This document shows, piece after piece, positions 25,731-33,910 of a DNA stretch of 33,910 nt; position 1 is the first letter of the stretch, and each line of letters begins with the position of its first letter. The DNA comes from an uncultured Opitutia bacterium (GTDB lineage Bacteria > Verrucomicrobiota > Verrucomicrobiia > Opitutales > CAJWYM01): NCBI GenBank assembly GCA_913049555.1, contig CAJWYM010000041.1, positions 1-33,910 of the forward strand. The letters are read 5' to 3'. The notes under the pieces are model-generated. The model did not search any database, was not told the DNA's origin, and worked only from the letters and a program-made list of their open reading frames with translations. A program made the position numbers and the translations under genes.

Positions 25731-26451
25731 GGAACTTTAAAATTTTCTGAAGTTCTAAAATTCGATTATAAACCGAGGATTTTAAAGCAGTAGGATCGTC
25801 CGGATTCAAGGAATTGTGATGTTCCATATAATAACCTAAAGCCCCTTCAGTATTCCCTAATCTAAACAAAGTTTCCGCATACACCCGATGAACGATATTT
25901 GGGCAATTTGGTAGCTCTGTTACTTTCTTGTAGTAATGAACCGCTCTTTCTTCATCCATTAAAGATTGCATGCATACTTGAGCTTGCTCTAGTGGAATTC
26001 TGTAATTATCAGGAAAAAGAATGGCTGCCTGATCTAACAAACGAAGCGCCTCCTCAACTTGCTCCTTTTTAATCTTCTCAATGATACTTTCAGGCAATGG
26101 ACCTCTTTTATCATATAAACTCTTCAATCTCCAATCAGGCATATCAAATGCTATGGAACGAGCCCCATGGATCCAGAAATGAACATTTCTAGGATTGATC
26201 TGAATGGCCATCTCCATTGCGATCATCGTTGGGTTCCATTCCCTCTTTTCCCAATGGGATTCTCTCTGAATCCAAAAAAAATTGGCGACCAAAACCTGAA
26301 GTCCCCCGAGTGATTTTCTGAGAATCGCCCCGGGTATAGAATCATCAATCATCCGATCAATATTTTCAAATTGATGCAATGGTTTTCCCATAAAATAAGA
26401 GGCAATGAAACCCATCAATAAAATTGAAAATGCAGGAAGTAAATACTTCAT
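25717..26451 (-). CDS. Membrane-anchored TPR-like protein linked to an ABC exporter
   Basis: I do not recognise a named family. The preferred 244-residue protein begins MKYLLPAFSILLMGFIASYF, one N-terminal membrane anchor. A soluble region follows with VANFFWIQRESHWEKREW and two or three TPR-like units (ALRLLDQAAILFPDNYRIP, AVHYYKKVTELPNCP, ALGYYMEHHNSLNPDD). The frame is open upstream to 26556, but the ATG at 26451 overlaps the permease stop as ATGA, so I choose it. The gene directly follows an ABC-2 permease and probably acts with it, for example as an accessory or scaffold. It overlaps rnhB by 14 bp. Confidence 0.75.
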   Translation of the reverse strand: MKYLLPAFSILLMGFIASYFMGKPLHQFENIDRMIDDSIPGAILRKSLGGLQVLVANFFWIQRESHWEKREWNPTMIAMEMAIQINPRNVHFWIHGARSIAFDMPDWRLKSLYDKRGPLPESIIEKIKKEQVEEALRLLDQAAILFPDNYRIPLEQAQVCMQSLMDEERAVHYYKKVTELPNCPNIVHRVYAETLFRLGNTEGALGYYMEHHNSLNPDDPTALKSSVYNRILELQKILKFHGQE

Positions 26452-27260
26452 TGCTGGATGACTTGTTTTTTTCGAAAGATCAATAAAGCCGCTGTTAAAT
26501 ATCCAATTATATACAGGATAGAATACCCAAGGAAATAGAGAAATTTTTGATTCCAATTCTCCTCTCCGAAAATTCTCATAAAATTATAATCTAAAACTTG
26601 ATAACTCGGGATTATGATGCTCACAAGACCTGAAAACCAACCAAAAGGAAAAAAGGCCATTTCCAGAAAAGAATCTCTTGCCACAAATTGAAACATACAA
26701 ATCAATAAAAGTACGAAAGAAACCAAAGTAGAGAACAAAGAGGAAGAACCAATCACACTTACCATCAATACAATGCTGGTAATAACTAATAATTTTAGAG
26801 ACAAAGCTAATAACTGAGTCATGTAAGGAATGAATAAAAAGTTGAGGGCATCCAAGCCAAATCCTCGAACGATAAAATTCCAGAATACAATAGAAACAAA
26901 AGAGATCATCCCCAGTAGAAAAGTGAATGAAACTACCAAAAAAAAACAACCCATCCATTTTCCCAGTAAATATTCTAATCTTGAAACAGGTCTAGCAAGA
27001 ATTGTCAGTATTGTCCTATTTTGAATTTCTGAAAACCATAAATGAACAACTAATATGATTGATATTAACAATCCAAAGAAGGAGAGAGTCCCAATTGAAA
27101 ATGAAAATAAGAAATCTACATCCGTAGACCCAAAGTCAAACCTTAAAAAAAAACTTCCAGTTGCAAGCATCAAAAATGAAAGAATAAAAACAAAATTAAA
27201 AAAGCGATCTCTAACTGCCTCCAAAAATGTAATACGACCAATAGTAATGACTTTGTTCAT
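26448..27260 (-). CDS. ABC-2-type transporter permease
   Basis: This 270-residue inner-membrane protein has about six hydrophobic helices (for example at residues 20-40, 52-75, 105-130, 140-165, 170-190 and 243-262). The cytoplasmic segment SEIQNRTILTILARPVSRLEYLLGK, between helices 2 and 3, is typical of ABC-2 permeases of the NatB/GldF/CcmB-like class. It pairs with the ATPase encoded 5' on the same strand (ATGA overlap, 27257-27260). The substrate is unknown: ions, lipid, polysaccharide or a gliding-type envelope complex are all possible. Confidence 0.9.
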   Translation of the reverse strand: MNKVITIGRITFLEAVRDRFFNFVFILSFLMLATGSFFLRFDFGSTDVDFLFSFSIGTLSFFGLLISIILVVHLWFSEIQNRTILTILARPVSRLEYLLGKWMGCFFLVVSFTFLLGMISFVSIVFWNFIVRGFGLDALNFLFIPYMTQLLALSLKLLVITSIVLMVSVIGSSSLFSTLVSFVLLLICMFQFVARDSFLEMAFFPFGWFSGLVSIIIPSYQVLDYNFMRIFGEENWNQKFLYFLGYSILYIIGYLTAALLIFRKKQVIQQ

Positions 27261-28093
27261 TTTATAAGATCGGTGTAAAAATCTTGTAAAGAGATCCTCT
27301 TCTTCTCAGAGCAGGCCTGAATTCCATTTTCATCAAAAAACTCATTCAATTTTGCTAACTTAGCGACATCTTTTGTTCGCAGTGTAATCTGCGATTCCGT
27401 TTCCGATCGCAACAACTCATGGACGGCACCCATCTTTACGATCTTTCCGTGATTCATAATTATAATCCGATCACAGATCTCTTCTACTTCAGTCAGAAGG
27501 TGGGAGCACAAAAACACTGTTTTTCCAGACTTCTTAAGATCTTTTATTATAACTGATATCTCTTCAGAGCCCGTCGGGTCGACTCCTGCAGTGGGCTCAT
27601 CCAATATAAGTAAATCAGGTTCATGCACTAAAGCTTGTGCCAGACCGATTCTCTGCAACATCCCTTTTGAATAGGTTCCGATTTTACGACTTGCAGCCTG
27701 ATCCATTTTAACGAGTTTAAGGACTTTATCACATTGATCTGCCAAAATATCCTTATTTACATCACACAAAATTCCTGCAGTTTTTACAACCTCTAAACCT
27801 GTCATAAATTTTTGAAAATAAGGGGCTTCTGGTAAATACCCAATCTTTTTCCGAATGCCCACATTTTCAGGGGATTCGCCGAATACGGAACAGGAACCGG
27901 AATCCGATTCAAGCAGCCCTAAAATCATTTTCATCACCGTACTCTTACCACAACCATTAGGACCTAAAAGACCTACAATCTCGTTTTTTTCTAAACTAAA
28001 ACTAACATTATCAACAGCCCTGACTTTAAATCCCCGCAGACCCGAATAAAAATCTCGTTTGATATTTATCAATTCAATAACAGGAGAAGACAT
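27257..28093 (-). CDS. ABC transporter ATP-binding protein (ABC-2 exporter type)
   Basis: This 278-residue ATPase has Walker A GPNGCGKST (44-52), the Q-loop region, the signature YSKGMLQRIGLAQAL, Walker B LLILDEPTAGVDP (about 161-173) and the H-loop LCSHLLTEVEEI. A short C-terminal extension follows, typical of CcmA/NatA-type ATPases. It drives the permease encoded immediately downstream. The ftsZ stop and this start are adjacent (TAGATG), so it is very likely translated from the same message as the division genes. Confidence 0.95.
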   Translation of the reverse strand: MSSPVIELINIKRDFYSGLRGFKVRAVDNVSFSLEKNEIVGLLGPNGCGKSTVMKMILGLLESDSGSCSVFGESPENVGIRKKIGYLPEAPYFQKFMTGLEVVKTAGILCDVNKDILADQCDKVLKLVKMDQAASRKIGTYSKGMLQRIGLAQALVHEPDLLILDEPTAGVDPTGSEEISVIIKDLKKSGKTVFLCSHLLTEVEEICDRIIIMNHGKIVKMGAVHELLRSETESQITLRTKDVAKLAKLNEFFDENGIQACSEKKRISLQDFYTDLIK

Positions 28094-29350
28094 CTATATT
28101 ACTATCTGAATATTTCGCCTATGATAAGTTGGAATATCTAAATCTTGATCCTTGTAATAATTTTTTTCCGCTTGATGAAAATAACCGGTATCATCCAAGT
28201 CGAACTGAAATTCTCCTTGACGAGTTTCTTCCTCAGATTCCTTTTTTTTCGAATCATGAACAGGCTTTGTAAAGAGCTCGTTTTCAAAAGATTCATCTTC
28301 AAATCTTTTAGATTCAAGACTGGTCACGGAGGCCACAGCTTTCCCACTATCAAGATCAGTAGTTCCAAGCACTAAAATATGGACCTCATCCTCAAAAGAT
28401 TCATTAAAAGTGGCTCCAAAAATAGTATCATCCATGGAGCAGAACCGATCGGTCACCGTTCTCATGATATGATTGATCGATGGCATCTTAAGCCCTCGCC
28501 CTCCTTGAATATTGACTAATAAATGATCTGCCGCCCGAGATTGTTCTGAGATATGAAGCAATGGACACTGGATTAAATTATTGAGCGCATCTTGCACTCC
28601 ATTTTCTCCCTGACCCCTACCGATAGCAAACAATGTCCTCCCACCCTTGTGGGCAAATACTTTTCGTAAGTGAGGAAATTCAACATTGATAAGGCCTGTT
28701 TTCAGCAAAAGAGCGCAAATAGAATAAATTGCTTCTTCAATCCACTGATTGCCCTCCTTGAAAGCATCTATGACGTTGACATCCTCCCTTCCCTGCTGAA
28801 TCAAAATGTCATTTGGAAGAGGAATTACCGCATCCGCCAGTTGCCTCAATTCCAATAAACTATTTTCAGCAATTTCAGAGCGATTTCGACCTTGAAAACT
28901 AAAAGGCATAGCAACAAAATTAATTACCAAAGCCCCTAAATCAGAGGCTATTTTCGTAACAATTGGTGCAACCCCACTGCCTGTTCCACCCCCGAGTCCA
29001 GTAAAAACAAACACAAGATCATCTCCTTGTATTAACTTCGTAATTCTATCTTTCTCGCTTTGGGCGGATACTCTTCCTAAATCAACATCTCCACCAGTTC
29101 CTAAACCTCGAGTTTGGGACAAACCAATTTGAATGTTCCTATCGATCTGAAGGTTTTTAAGGTTGTTGAGATCCGTATCTATAACTGACAATCGAACCTC
29201 CCCCTCGATCTCTTTCAAGGAGATATCACGGATTAAATTACTGCCTGCACAACCAATCCCAATCAAATGAATCGACAGGCGAGAATTAAAAATTTTAGCG
29301 GAGTGCTTTTCATTTTCTGAATATTTGGAATGATCGTCAAGGGTATCCAT
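28094..29350 (-). CDS. ftsZ: Cell division protein FtsZ (divergent)
   Basis: This 418-residue tubulin-like GTPase has the tubulin signature GLGGGTGSG (118-126) and the strand LGALVINFVAMPFSFQG with the nucleotide-contact region. NDILI around Asn180 and TRGLGTGGDVDLGR are also conserved. The C-terminal tail ends DIPTYHRR plus a hydrophobic NIQIVI, matching the conserved peptide that binds FtsA. It polymerises into the Z ring. The synergy T7 loop reads NVEFPH (222-227), whereas E. coli has NVDFAD, so both loop aspartates are replaced. The G1 loop (GIGCAGSN) also departs from the usual glycine-rich form. Residues 330-395 are a charged, variable linker. It lies 4 bp after ftsA. Confidence 0.95.
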   Translation of the reverse strand: MDTLDDHSKYSENEKHSAKIFNSRLSIHLIGIGCAGSNLIRDISLKEIEGEVRLSVIDTDLNNLKNLQIDRNIQIGLSQTRGLGTGGDVDLGRVSAQSEKDRITKLIQGDDLVFVFTGLGGGTGSGVAPIVTKIASDLGALVINFVAMPFSFQGRNRSEIAENSLLELRQLADAVIPLPNDILIQQGREDVNVIDAFKEGNQWIEEAIYSICALLLKTGLINVEFPHLRKVFAHKGGRTLFAIGRGQGENGVQDALNNLIQCPLLHISEQSRAADHLLVNIQGGRGLKMPSINHIMRTVTDRFCSMDDTIFGATFNESFEDEVHILVLGTTDLDSGKAVASVTSLESKRFEDESFENELFTKPVHDSKKKESEEETRQGEFQFDLDDTGYFHQAEKNYYKDQDLDIPTYHRRNIQIVI

Positions 29351-29354
29351 GGAA

Positions 29355-30569
29355 TCAAAAACTTAAGATTGTAGAGAGTTTACCCATTAGGCTCTTTTTC
29401 TTGCCTCGGGTTTTACCTTCATTAGGATGCTTGAGTGCATAAGTAAGCAATCCAACCACCGTACTGTTTTCTGGTGAGTTAATGGGGTCTGCAGAGGAAG
29501 AAATTGGAGTTTTAGTAGCTACCAAGCCTAAACAAGATCCAGCAACTTTTTCAATTCCATTCAACCGAGAACTGCCTCCTGTTAAAATCAATCCAGCACC
29601 AATATGTTTCGGATCTAAAAACCCTCCTAATTCATCTTGAATTATAGTAAATAATTCATCCACTCTAGCATTAACAATTTGGTAAATTCCCCTCTTTCTA
29701 ATCTGCCGGTCTCCAATGGTCAAACCCCCTTCTGGATCTGTTCTTAGCCAAATTTTCTCATCATAATCGGAGGGATCAATGATCGCTTTGCCATAAGTTT
29801 TCTTAATCATTTCTGCATTCTCATGATCTACTCGAAGGCCAAATCTCAAGTCATTTGTAATGTGATCCCCACCGATAGGAACCGCACCCGTTTTGACAAT
29901 ATACCCATCCCTGTAGAGAACATAATCGGTGGTTCCCGAACCAATATCAATAACAAGAACCCCCATTTTCTTATCGGAGTCATCGGCAACAGAAGCACCG
30001 GAGGCGACGCTTGCTACAATCATATCCTCAACATGCAAGCCAATGCCGTTAATCACGTGAATATGATCTTTAATGGTTCGTTCATCCCCATGAATAGATA
30101 AATAACCCACCTCTAAACGATCTCCCTGGCAATCAAAGGGATCTTCAACCCGAGCCCCATCTAAATAAAAAGGATTTTGAACGTAATGAATATAAACTCG
30201 ATTCACATGCAACTGCTTGCTTTTTGCATCAGAGATCGCTCGTTTCATATCTTCTTTAGTCACTCGATTGTCAGAAGAACGAACGAGCGTAGAGCCTTTG
30301 TTAAAGTTGGAAACCAAATGAGCCCCTGTCTGGGAAAGAAAAACAAAGTTTACTTTAACCCCAGCAGCAGCTTCTGCCTCCAATATGGCAGTATGAGTGC
30401 AATGGCTTGCGGCACGAAAATCTACAATTTTTCCTTTTCGAACCCCCTTTGACTTTTGAACTCCCACTCCTAATAAATTCAAAGTTTTACCATCCAGAAT
30501 TTCGCCAATCAAAACGACCACTTTAGAGGTTCCAATTTCAATAGCCGCATAGGTGCTAACAGTAGACAT
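29355..30569 (-). CDS. ftsA: Cell division protein FtsA
   Basis: This 404-residue actin-like ATPase has IEIGTSKVVVLIGE (phosphate 1 site), VLVIDIGSGTTDYVLYRDG (phosphate 2), GGDHITNDLRFGL and LTGGSSRLNGIEKVAG (adenosine motif). The C terminus ends in a short amphipathic basic helix (KKKSLMGKLSTILSF), the membrane-targeting sequence that tethers FtsZ polymers to the inner membrane. It sits between ftsQ and ftsZ in the usual order. It ends 4 bp before ftsZ. No ribosome-binding sequence precedes its ATG. Confidence 0.96.
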   Translation of the reverse strand: MSTVSTYAAIEIGTSKVVVLIGEILDGKTLNLLGVGVQKSKGVRKGKIVDFRAASHCTHTAILEAEAAAGVKVNFVFLSQTGAHLVSNFNKGSTLVRSSDNRVTKEDMKRAISDAKSKQLHVNRVYIHYVQNPFYLDGARVEDPFDCQGDRLEVGYLSIHGDERTIKDHIHVINGIGLHVEDMIVASVASGASVADDSDKKMGVLVIDIGSGTTDYVLYRDGYIVKTGAVPIGGDHITNDLRFGLRVDHENAEMIKKTYGKAIIDPSDYDEKIWLRTDPEGGLTIGDRQIRKRGIYQIVNARVDELFTIIQDELGGFLDPKHIGAGLILTGGSSRLNGIEKVAGSCLGLVATKTPISSSADPINSPENSTVVGLLTYALKHPNEGKTRGKKKSLMGKLSTILSF

Positions 30570-30578
30570 AGCTGATAA

Positions 30579-31478
30579 TTATCGACTCGCAAGCTCAAGG
30601 ATTGCGGTATTTTTAAGAGACAAATCAACCACGCCCAAATAATTGATACCACTTTCAATTGTGGTTTTAAGAGCAACCGACAATCGACTCATCTGCACTT
30701 TATAATCTAAAGGTCGAAAGATAATCTTATCTACAATCGAGGAACGAACGTAGACAAATGCACCGATACCCAAATCTGTTTCCGCTAAATTTTTGTAAGA
30801 AATCACCCTCCAAGTTGAATAAATTTTAGAATAATTCCGTTTAGCATGTTCAATCAAAGGGTAAATTTGCTGAATCTCTTTAATGTTTTGATACTGATTC
30901 CCTTCTTTAACAAGGGAATCAGTTGCTAAAAAAGGAAGTTTACTTAGGAAGGATTTAGGATAATCGAACCCATTGAATATTTGTCCCTCGGAGGCAATTA
31001 AAAGATCCTGAAAACCAGAACCACGAGAAAGTCTAACTCTCATGACAGGTTCCAGTTCCTTAATAGTCACTTTTAAAGTGGAGGGAAAATGTCTCTGAAC
31101 TTCCGCCTGATCTACCTGCCCAAAACTCTCCAACTTTCTTTTTAATGAAAAAATATCCACATCCATTAGAGAAGCTCCTCTCTGAATCCCATGAACATTT
31201 TTCAACCATTCTGGACTCAAAACTCCGTCAGAATGGAAACGAATCGATTGAATCGGCTCTACAGGACCCGATAAATTAACATCGATAGGGTGACCTCGAA
31301 CATAATAAAAACCAGATACTAGAAAAGTAAAAAATCCAGCAATAAGAGCTAAAATGATACCAAACTTACAGCTCTTAAAGATCTTTCGTCTAAAAGCGGC
31401 AAAAGTGATTGGTTTGCGACCAACATCTTGCTTGATATTAGACCAATGTTTTTCCTTAACCTTATTTAGACGCCTCAT
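30579..31478 (-). CDS. ftsQ: Cell division protein FtsQ
   Basis: This 299-residue bitopic protein has a basic cytoplasmic tail, one membrane helix at about residues 38-60, a POTRA-like domain (about 75-143, with VDIFSLKRKLESFGQVDQAEV and FPSTLKVTIKELEPV), and a beta domain to the end. It scaffolds FtsB and FtsL in the divisome on the periplasmic side. FtsQ is poorly conserved, so the call draws on both this architecture and its place between ddl and ftsA. It ends 9 bp before ftsA. Confidence 0.9.
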   Translation of the reverse strand: MRRLNKVKEKHWSNIKQDVGRKPITFAAFRRKIFKSCKFGIILALIAGFFTFLVSGFYYVRGHPIDVNLSGPVEPIQSIRFHSDGVLSPEWLKNVHGIQRGASLMDVDIFSLKRKLESFGQVDQAEVQRHFPSTLKVTIKELEPVMRVRLSRGSGFQDLLIASEGQIFNGFDYPKSFLSKLPFLATDSLVKEGNQYQNIKEIQQIYPLIEHAKRNYSKIYSTWRVISYKNLAETDLGIGAFVYVRSSIVDKIIFRPLDYKVQMSRLSVALKTTIESGINYLGVVDLSLKNTAILELASR

Positions 31479-31498
31479 TATGTTCTTGGAGTATAAAA

Positions 31499-32398
31499 CT
31501 ATAATAAACGGTTTATTGAAGGGGTGACAAGCTTGATAACCAATTCATCAAAAGATATCCCATTGACCGAGGCAGATTTAGGTAAAAGACTGGTTTCTGT
31601 CATTCCCGGCAAAGTGTTTGCCTCTAAGAAATAAATTTCCCCTTGATTCGAAATCATAAAATCAATTCGTGCAAAATCTCTACATTTTAATTCATTGTAA
31701 GACTTTTCCGCAAAGGCTTGAACTTTTAAAATGAAATGGCTTTTCAGCTTCGCAGGCACCTCATAATTGGTCATGCCAGGTGTGTATTTATGTTTGTAAT
31801 CATAAAAACCACTTGCAGGTCTAACACCAATGACTCCCTGAGAAATTCCATCCAACAAACCAACCGTCAAATCAAAACCTTCAATCTTATGCTCAAAGAT
31901 CCAACGTCCTTTTAAAGAAGAATATTCCTTCAATAAATCTTCACCTTTCAATTCAGCGAGACCTACACTGCTCCCTTGACAAACTGGCTTAATGACATAA
32001 TCGATGGAGGGATTTATCCAGTTAGAAAAATCTTTTGGTTTTGAGCAATCCCATTCAACTCCATGAGCAGTTGGAATTCCAACAGAATCCATTGTCATTT
32101 TAGCCGCCACTTTATCAAAACAGAGTGCACTGCTGGTCGAATCAGAACCCACATATTCAATAGATCGGTCCTCCAATTCGGTTTGCAACGATCCATCCTC
32201 CCCCCATTCTCCGTGGAGAGCAGGAAAAACAATCCACTGAGAATCAGCCAATCCCTCTGGTACTTTGTGCTGGTCTAAGATGAAAAGTTCCGCATCCCAA
32301 TTTTTTTTGATAGACTCATAGACAGCAGCTCCAGTTTTTAAAGAAACCGTGCGTTCCTCACTTCTACCCCCACAAAAGATCGCAAATTTTGGACTCAC
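31499..32398 (-). CDS. ddl: D-alanine--D-alanine ligase
   Basis: This 299-residue ATP-grasp ligase opens with FAIFCGGRSEERTVSLKTG, the first D-Ala site. YVIKPVCQGSSVGLAEL is the ATP-grasp loop, and FARIDFMISNQGEIYFLEAN with TLPGMTETS forms the Mg2+ and second D-Ala site. It makes the D-Ala-D-Ala dipeptide for the peptidoglycan stem. The length is at the short end for Ddl. It starts in an ATGA overlap with the murC-murB fusion, so production is translationally coupled. ftsQ follows after 20 bp. Confidence 0.95.
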   Translation of the reverse strand: MSPKFAIFCGGRSEERTVSLKTGAAVYESIKKNWDAELFILDQHKVPEGLADSQWIVFPALHGEWGEDGSLQTELEDRSIEYVGSDSTSSALCFDKVAAKMTMDSVGIPTAHGVEWDCSKPKDFSNWINPSIDYVIKPVCQGSSVGLAELKGEDLLKEYSSLKGRWIFEHKIEGFDLTVGLLDGISQGVIGVRPASGFYDYKHKYTPGMTNYEVPAKLKSHFILKVQAFAEKSYNELKCRDFARIDFMISNQGEIYFLEANTLPGMTETSLLPKSASVNGISFDELVIKLVTPSINRLL

Positions 32399-33910
32399 AG
32401 TATTGATTCCCAGCTATCTCCAATCAATAAGGCCTCGGGCTCCAATTCAATACCCCGCATTTCTAAAATATGATCTCGAACTTTCTTAACAAGTTTGAGC
32501 ACATCCTCACTGCTTGCATTTCCATTGTTAATAATGAAATTTCCATGGGTATTTGATATCTCTGCACCTCCAACTGAGGTCCCTTTTAATCCAAGCTCAT
32601 CGATCAATTTACCTGCATGTCCGTTCGGCGGATTTTTAAATATGCAGCCGGCGCTTGGTTCCTTGGGCTGTGAGGACTTTCTATGGAATGACAACTTTGT
32701 CATCTGATCCCGAATGCCGTTGGGATCTCCAAATCCCGTTGATTTTAAAACAGCTCCTAATGCAATCCCATCAACAAGTTCTTTGCACTTTCGATATTCA
32801 ACATTGAAAAGTTTATGATCTAATACTCTTGTTTTACCCTCTGAATCTAAAAAGTAAACCGTCTTTACAATATCAAAGATCCAAAAACCCATAGCTCCTG
32901 CATTCATACGAAGGGATCCCCCTAAAGATCCTGGAATTCCCTCCAAAAACTCAAAACCTTCCAACCCAAATTGGGCGGCTTTTGCGCACAATTCTTTCAA
33001 TCGAACTCCTGCACCAGCAAAGACCTTATCTTTTCCAACCCTAGAGATTGAATTCCACTCCCCTTTGTTCAATCGAATGACTACTCCATCAAAACCTAAA
33101 TCGGATACGATTAAATTGGACCCTCTTCCAAACATAAAAACAGGATATTTAAAAAATTTGGAAACCTGCAATACCCACTTTAGGTCGTGCAAACTTTTAG
33201 GTTCAATATAAAAACGAGCATTTCCACCCACTCTGAGGGTTGTTTTTTTTGCCATCGAAAAATTTCCCTGAACTACGGCATCCAAAGAAAGTTCAGATTT
33301 AATGTATTGCTCCCATAATGTTTCATTCCCTTCCTGTTTCTTTAAAGACAGCAGAAAAATTCTAGCCCAATGCTCAATATCCCCAGCCCCAAGAAACAAA
33401 ATTGTCTTTTTATTTGAATCCTCCTTCAATGATTGGGACAAATCATGGACTAATTCCTCCACACAATCTGGGCATTTGGGCAGTTCTTTACAATTCGAGA
33501 AAGCCCTTTGAAATTCATGATCGACTTCTTGACCTTGTAATTCCTCATTAGCCCCATAAACAGGCAACAGATAAACTTGAGAATAAGAGGATAAAACTGA
33601 AACAAATTCTTCCTTGAAAGCCATTGTTCTTGAGTAACGATGCGGTTGAAAAACAATCCACAAGTCTTGAGAGGGTCTAAATCCTTGTAAAAAGGCAGCC
33701 AGCTCTTTTGGGTGATGCGCATAATCTTCAATTACTTGAATTTTCTCATTATCAAAAAGGACTGAATTTCTTCTTTTAACTCCTATAAAATCCAAAAGAA
33801 TTTCAGAATTTAAATCCAAATTAAAGAGGGAATTACAGACTTTTAAAGCTACAATTCGGTTTGTTTCTTGATAGGAGATTTCTGAATCAGAAAAATAGAT
33901 AAATTCTCTG
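32395..33910 (-). CDS. MurC-MurB fusion (partial; N-terminal MurC portion outside window)
   Basis: One continuous frame runs off the right edge and joins two enzymes. The visible ~185 N-terminal residues are the C-terminal part of MurC (UDP-MurNAc-L-Ala ligase): FIGVKRRNSVL, VIEDYAHHPKELAAFL and WIVFQPHRYSRTMAF. The remaining ~290 residues are a complete MurB (UDP-MurNAc reductase): FGRGSNLIVSDLGFDG, GIPGSLGGSLRMNAGAMG, AGCIFKNP and NTHGNFIINNG. Both act on the same UDP-sugar, so fusing them would channel the intermediate. In the MurB catalytic stretch the Ser of the usual AGS-FKNP is Cys (SAGCIFKNP). A TTG at 33819 is in frame, but the frame is open to the edge, so I do not treat it as the start. 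Confidence 0.92.
   Translation of the reverse strand, partial: REFIYFSDSEISYQETNRIVALKVCNSLFNLDLNSEILLDFIGVKRRNSVLFDNEKIQVIEDYAHHPKELAAFLQGFRPSQDLWIVFQPHRYSRTMAFKEEFVSVLSSYSQVYLLPVYGANEELQGQEVDHEFQRAFSNCKELPKCPDCVEELVHDLSQSLKEDSNKKTILFLGAGDIEHWARIFLLSLKKQEGNETLWEQYIKSELSLDAVVQGNFSMAKKTTLRVGGNARFYIEPKSLHDLKWVLQVSKFFKYPVFMFGRGSNLIVSDLGFDGVVIRLNKGEWNSISRVGKDKVFAGAGVRLKELCAKAAQFGLEGFEFLEGIPGSLGGSLRMNAGAMGFWIFDIVKTVYFLDSEGKTRVLDHKLFNVEYRKCKELVDGIALGAVLKSTGFGDPNGIRDQMTKLSFHRKSSQPKEPSAGCIFKNPPNGHAGKLIDELGLKGTSVGGAEISNTHGNFIINNGNASSEDVLKLVKKVRDHILEMRGIELEPEALLIGDSWESIL

Noticed and set aside
26452-26556. N-terminal extension of the membrane TPR protein to 26556
   Set aside because: It overlaps the permease end by over 100 bp, and the ATG at 26451 forms an ATGA overlap with the permease stop and starts right at the membrane anchor.
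1-33910. Mobile elements, CRISPR arrays, tRNA or rRNA genes
   Set aside because: No transposase, integrase, regularly spaced repeat array or cloverleaf-like sequence was recognised by eye. A tRNAscan or CRISPR search would be needed to be certain.

Overview
The window is an AT-rich bacterial chromosome segment, densely packed, with most genes on the minus strand. It is probably from the PVC group, most likely a Verrucomicrobiota/Opitutae-like marine bacterium. That placement is an inference. It rests on a complete but divergent division and cell-wall cluster (murC-murB fusion, ddl, ftsQ, ftsA, ftsZ), type II secretion genes, ExbBD, an S1 sulfatase, and very weak use of Shine-Dalgarno sequences. 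It is not based on a marker-gene search. I see no rRNA, tRNA, CRISPR array, insertion sequence or prophage.

Layout. 1-3327: exbD (cut by the window edge) and exbB behind an AraC-type regulator, divergent from a formylglycine sulfatase. 3328-3834: no convincing gene. 3835-9538: a minus-strand type II secretion operon in transcription order gspK, gspL-like, gspM-like, gspE, gspF; the secretin and major pseudopilin are not here. 9648-14870: a GT4 glycosyltransferase, a convergent pair (exported coiled-coil protein and Nudix hydrolase), then a plus-strand operon of a TolC-like protein, a MazG-like pyrophosphohydrolase and a HI0933-type flavoprotein. 14962-20553: a minus-strand run of ferritin, SufT, an exported TPR protein, a Gfo/Idh/MocA oxidoreductase, a ketoacyl synthase and an SDR. 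20894-24167: glmS and glgC diverge from a shared 130-bp interval; glgC ends in a clear intrinsic terminator. 24321-25042: hemJ and yidD. 25008-33910: the dcw-type cluster, read murC-murB, ddl, ftsQ, ftsA, ftsZ, then an ABC-2 exporter pair, a membrane-anchored TPR protein and rnhB.

How the genes fit together. The right third makes and shapes the cell wall: muropeptide precursors (MurC, MurB, Ddl), divisome assembly (FtsQ, FtsA, FtsZ), and GlmS further left supplying glucosamine-6-phosphate. The left part handles envelope traffic (ExbBD energy transduction, type II secretion platform, TolC-like pore) and sulfated-substrate use. I found no clearly new system. The points most worth a second look are FtsZ, whose T7 catalytic loop lacks the usual aspartates, the ABC exporter/TPR module coupled to ftsZ, the shortage of Shine-Dalgarno sequences, and the isolated ketoacyl synthase/SDR pair.
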